From Halichoerus grypus (lineage: Eukaryota > Chordata > Mammalia > Carnivora > Phocidae): DNA of 64,000 bases. Position numbers and translations under genes: made by a program. Shown piece after piece: positions 62,864 through 64,000 of the stretch; position 1 is the first letter of the stretch, and each line of letters opens with the position of its first letter. The stretch spans positions 165,680,243 to 165,744,242 of the forward strand of contig NC_135714.1 of assembly GCF_964656455.1 (NCBI RefSeq), in the 5' to 3' direction. The notes beneath the pieces were generated by a model that had not been told where the DNA came from, ran no database searches, and saw nothing but the letters and a program-made list of their open reading frames with translations.

Positions 62864-64000
62864 AGAACGCTTGCTATTAGACTTCCATGCAAAAGTGGGG
62901 CCGCAGTGCTAGCTTCATGAAACAAGTGGGGAGTCGTGTTCTGTCTTCTGCCGGGGCCTGAGTCCCACACGGAAAATGGGTCTGGACTCCCTTGCAGTGC
63001 TCTCACGCACGCACACAACAAAATGCTGCCACCCTCAGGAGCAGCTGTTTTACCTGCAGCACAGGCTCTCAACCGAGTTTTTCCTTCGAGTTAGGTGGCT
63101 GTGTTTAAGCCTGCACACACACCCTGGGCAATGGTACTAGCCCCATAACCATGATGTGAGTTGAGAGCTGCCTTCTGTACCGGCCTGTCTCTCCCCGATA
63201 TTACGATATTGAAACCGTCCCAGGGCTCTCAGCCACAGTACACCCTAAACTGCTTCGCCCACACAGAGGTCGACGGTAGCTAAAGCACGGCTTCTCTACA
63301 GTGTTGTTTCTTCGAGTTAGAACGCTAGCTATTAGACTTCCATGCAAAAGTGGGGCTGCCGTGCTAGCGTGATGAAACACATGGGGAGTCGTGTTCTGCC
63401 TTTCGCTGGGGCCTGAGTCTCACTCGCAAAAAGCTTTGGACTCCCTTGCAGTGCTCTCACGCACGCACACAACAAAATGCTTGCACCCTCAGGAGCAGCT
63501 CTTTTACCTGCAGCACAGGCTCTCTACCGAGTTTTTCCTTCGAGTTAGGTGGCTGTGTTTAAGCCTGCACACACCCACGGGGCAACGGAACTAGCCCCAT
63601 AACCATGTAGTGAGTTCAGATCTGCCTTATGTGCCAGCCTGTCTCTCCCCCGATATTATGAAATGGAAACCGTCCCCAGGCTCTCAGCCACAGTACACCC
63701 TAAACTGCTTCGCCCACAGAGAGGTCGACGGTAGCTAAAGCACGGTTTCTCTACAGTGTTGTTTCTCCGAGTTAGAAAGCTAGCTGTTAGACTTCCATGC
63801 AAAAGTGGGGCCGCAGTCCTAGCTTCATGGAGCAAGTGGGGAGTCGTGTTCTGGCTTCTTCCGGGGCCTGGGTCTCACAAGGAAAATGCTTTTGGACTCA
63901 CTTGCAGTGCGCTCACGCATGCACACAGCAAAATGCGTCCACCCTGAGGCATGGCTCTTTTAGCCGAAGCAGGAATTCCCTACAGAGTTGTTCCTTTGAG
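62156..64000 (+). repeat. Macrosatellite unit U13 (3' end cut by window)
   Basis: Partial unit: a complete L1 with (TA)10 and the first 1137 bases of satellite. The first dimer deleted in U11 and U12 is present here. It has ggtgatgtgagttgag-type satellite near 63154 (gatgtgagttgag) and ccatgtag near 63604. Confidence 0.96.

Larger units (their letters stand above)
1..64000 (+). repeat. Composite L1-satellite macrosatellite array (about 5.33-kb unit)
   Basis: The whole window is a head-to-tail tandem array. The same L1 fragment, flanked by the same 15-bp duplication, recurs 13 times, with its right end at 647, 5986, 11318, 16657, 21991, 27321, 31746, 37086, 42420, 47755, 53091, 57977 and 62863. 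Spacing is 5330-5340 bp except for three shorter intervals (4425, 4886 and 4886 bp) caused by loss of whole sub-repeats. Between L1 copies lies non-coding satellite made of diverged monomers of about 228 bp. Both window edges fall inside units, so the array is longer than 64 kb. No unique sequence, splice-supported gene or RNA gene was seen. Confidence 0.98.

Noticed and set aside
1..64000. Identity as the X-linked DXZ4 macrosatellite
   Set aside because: The multi-kilobase unit invites the comparison, but I saw no convincing CTCF core motif by eye and DXZ4 arrays are very GC- and CpG-rich. It cannot be excluded without a search.
1..64000. Identity as the cat FA-SAT satellite
   Set aside because: FA-SAT has a unit of about 483 bp and is more GC-rich. 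The 455-bp dimer here does not fit that, although I could not align the two.
1..64000. CRISPR array or prokaryotic mobile island suggested by regular repeats
   Set aside because: Repeat periods are 228 bp, 455 bp and 5.3 kb with no short repeat-spacer pattern, no cas genes and a clear mammalian L1.
1..64000. SINEs, tRNA genes, rRNA genes or telomeric TTAGGG arrays
   Set aside because: None was seen. The only mobile element type recognised is the L1 fragment, and isolated ttaggt words are part of the monomer.

Overview
The window is vertebrate satellite DNA, most probably from a carnivoran mammal (dog, cat, bear, mustelid or seal group). It holds no intact protein-coding gene. The lineage call rests on a LINE-1 3' end repeated 13 times: a short ORF2 C-terminal remnant, then a G-rich 3' UTR, an AATAAA signal and an A-rich tail. 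I recognise this as the carnivoran L1 3' end from general knowledge, not from a search.

All 64 kb is one head-to-tail tandem array (a macrosatellite) of about 5.33-kb units, and it runs off both window edges. There are 11 complete units (U2-U12), a nearly complete first unit (U1) and a partial last one (U13). Each unit is about 0.70 kb of 5'-truncated L1 on the + strand followed by about 4.63 kb of an older satellite. That satellite is built from roughly 228-bp monomers that alternate in two types, giving dimers of about 455 bp. The 15-bp target-site duplication agaacgcttgctatt flanks the L1 identically everywhere, so one L1 insertion into a satellite dimer preceded amplification of the composite unit.

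Unit lengths obey a simple rule: 5320 + 2n bp, where n is the number of TA repeats inside the L1 (6 to 10). The exceptions are a 1-base insertion shared by U1, U3 and U9, two 1-base deletions in U5, and deletions of whole sub-repeats: 909 bp (two dimers) in U6 and 454 bp (one dimer) in U11 and U12. Shared variants show local homogenisation: an alternating U1/U3 versus U2/U4 pattern, a U6-U8 cluster and a U9-U12 cluster, with mosaic units between them.

The short open frames in the window recur once per unit, are antisense to L1 or lie in satellite, and change when a single base changes. I treat none as a gene. The best candidate for something undescribed is the composite L1-satellite macrosatellite itself. 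I do not know this satellite by name, and its chromosomal location, function and novelty cannot be settled from the sequence alone.
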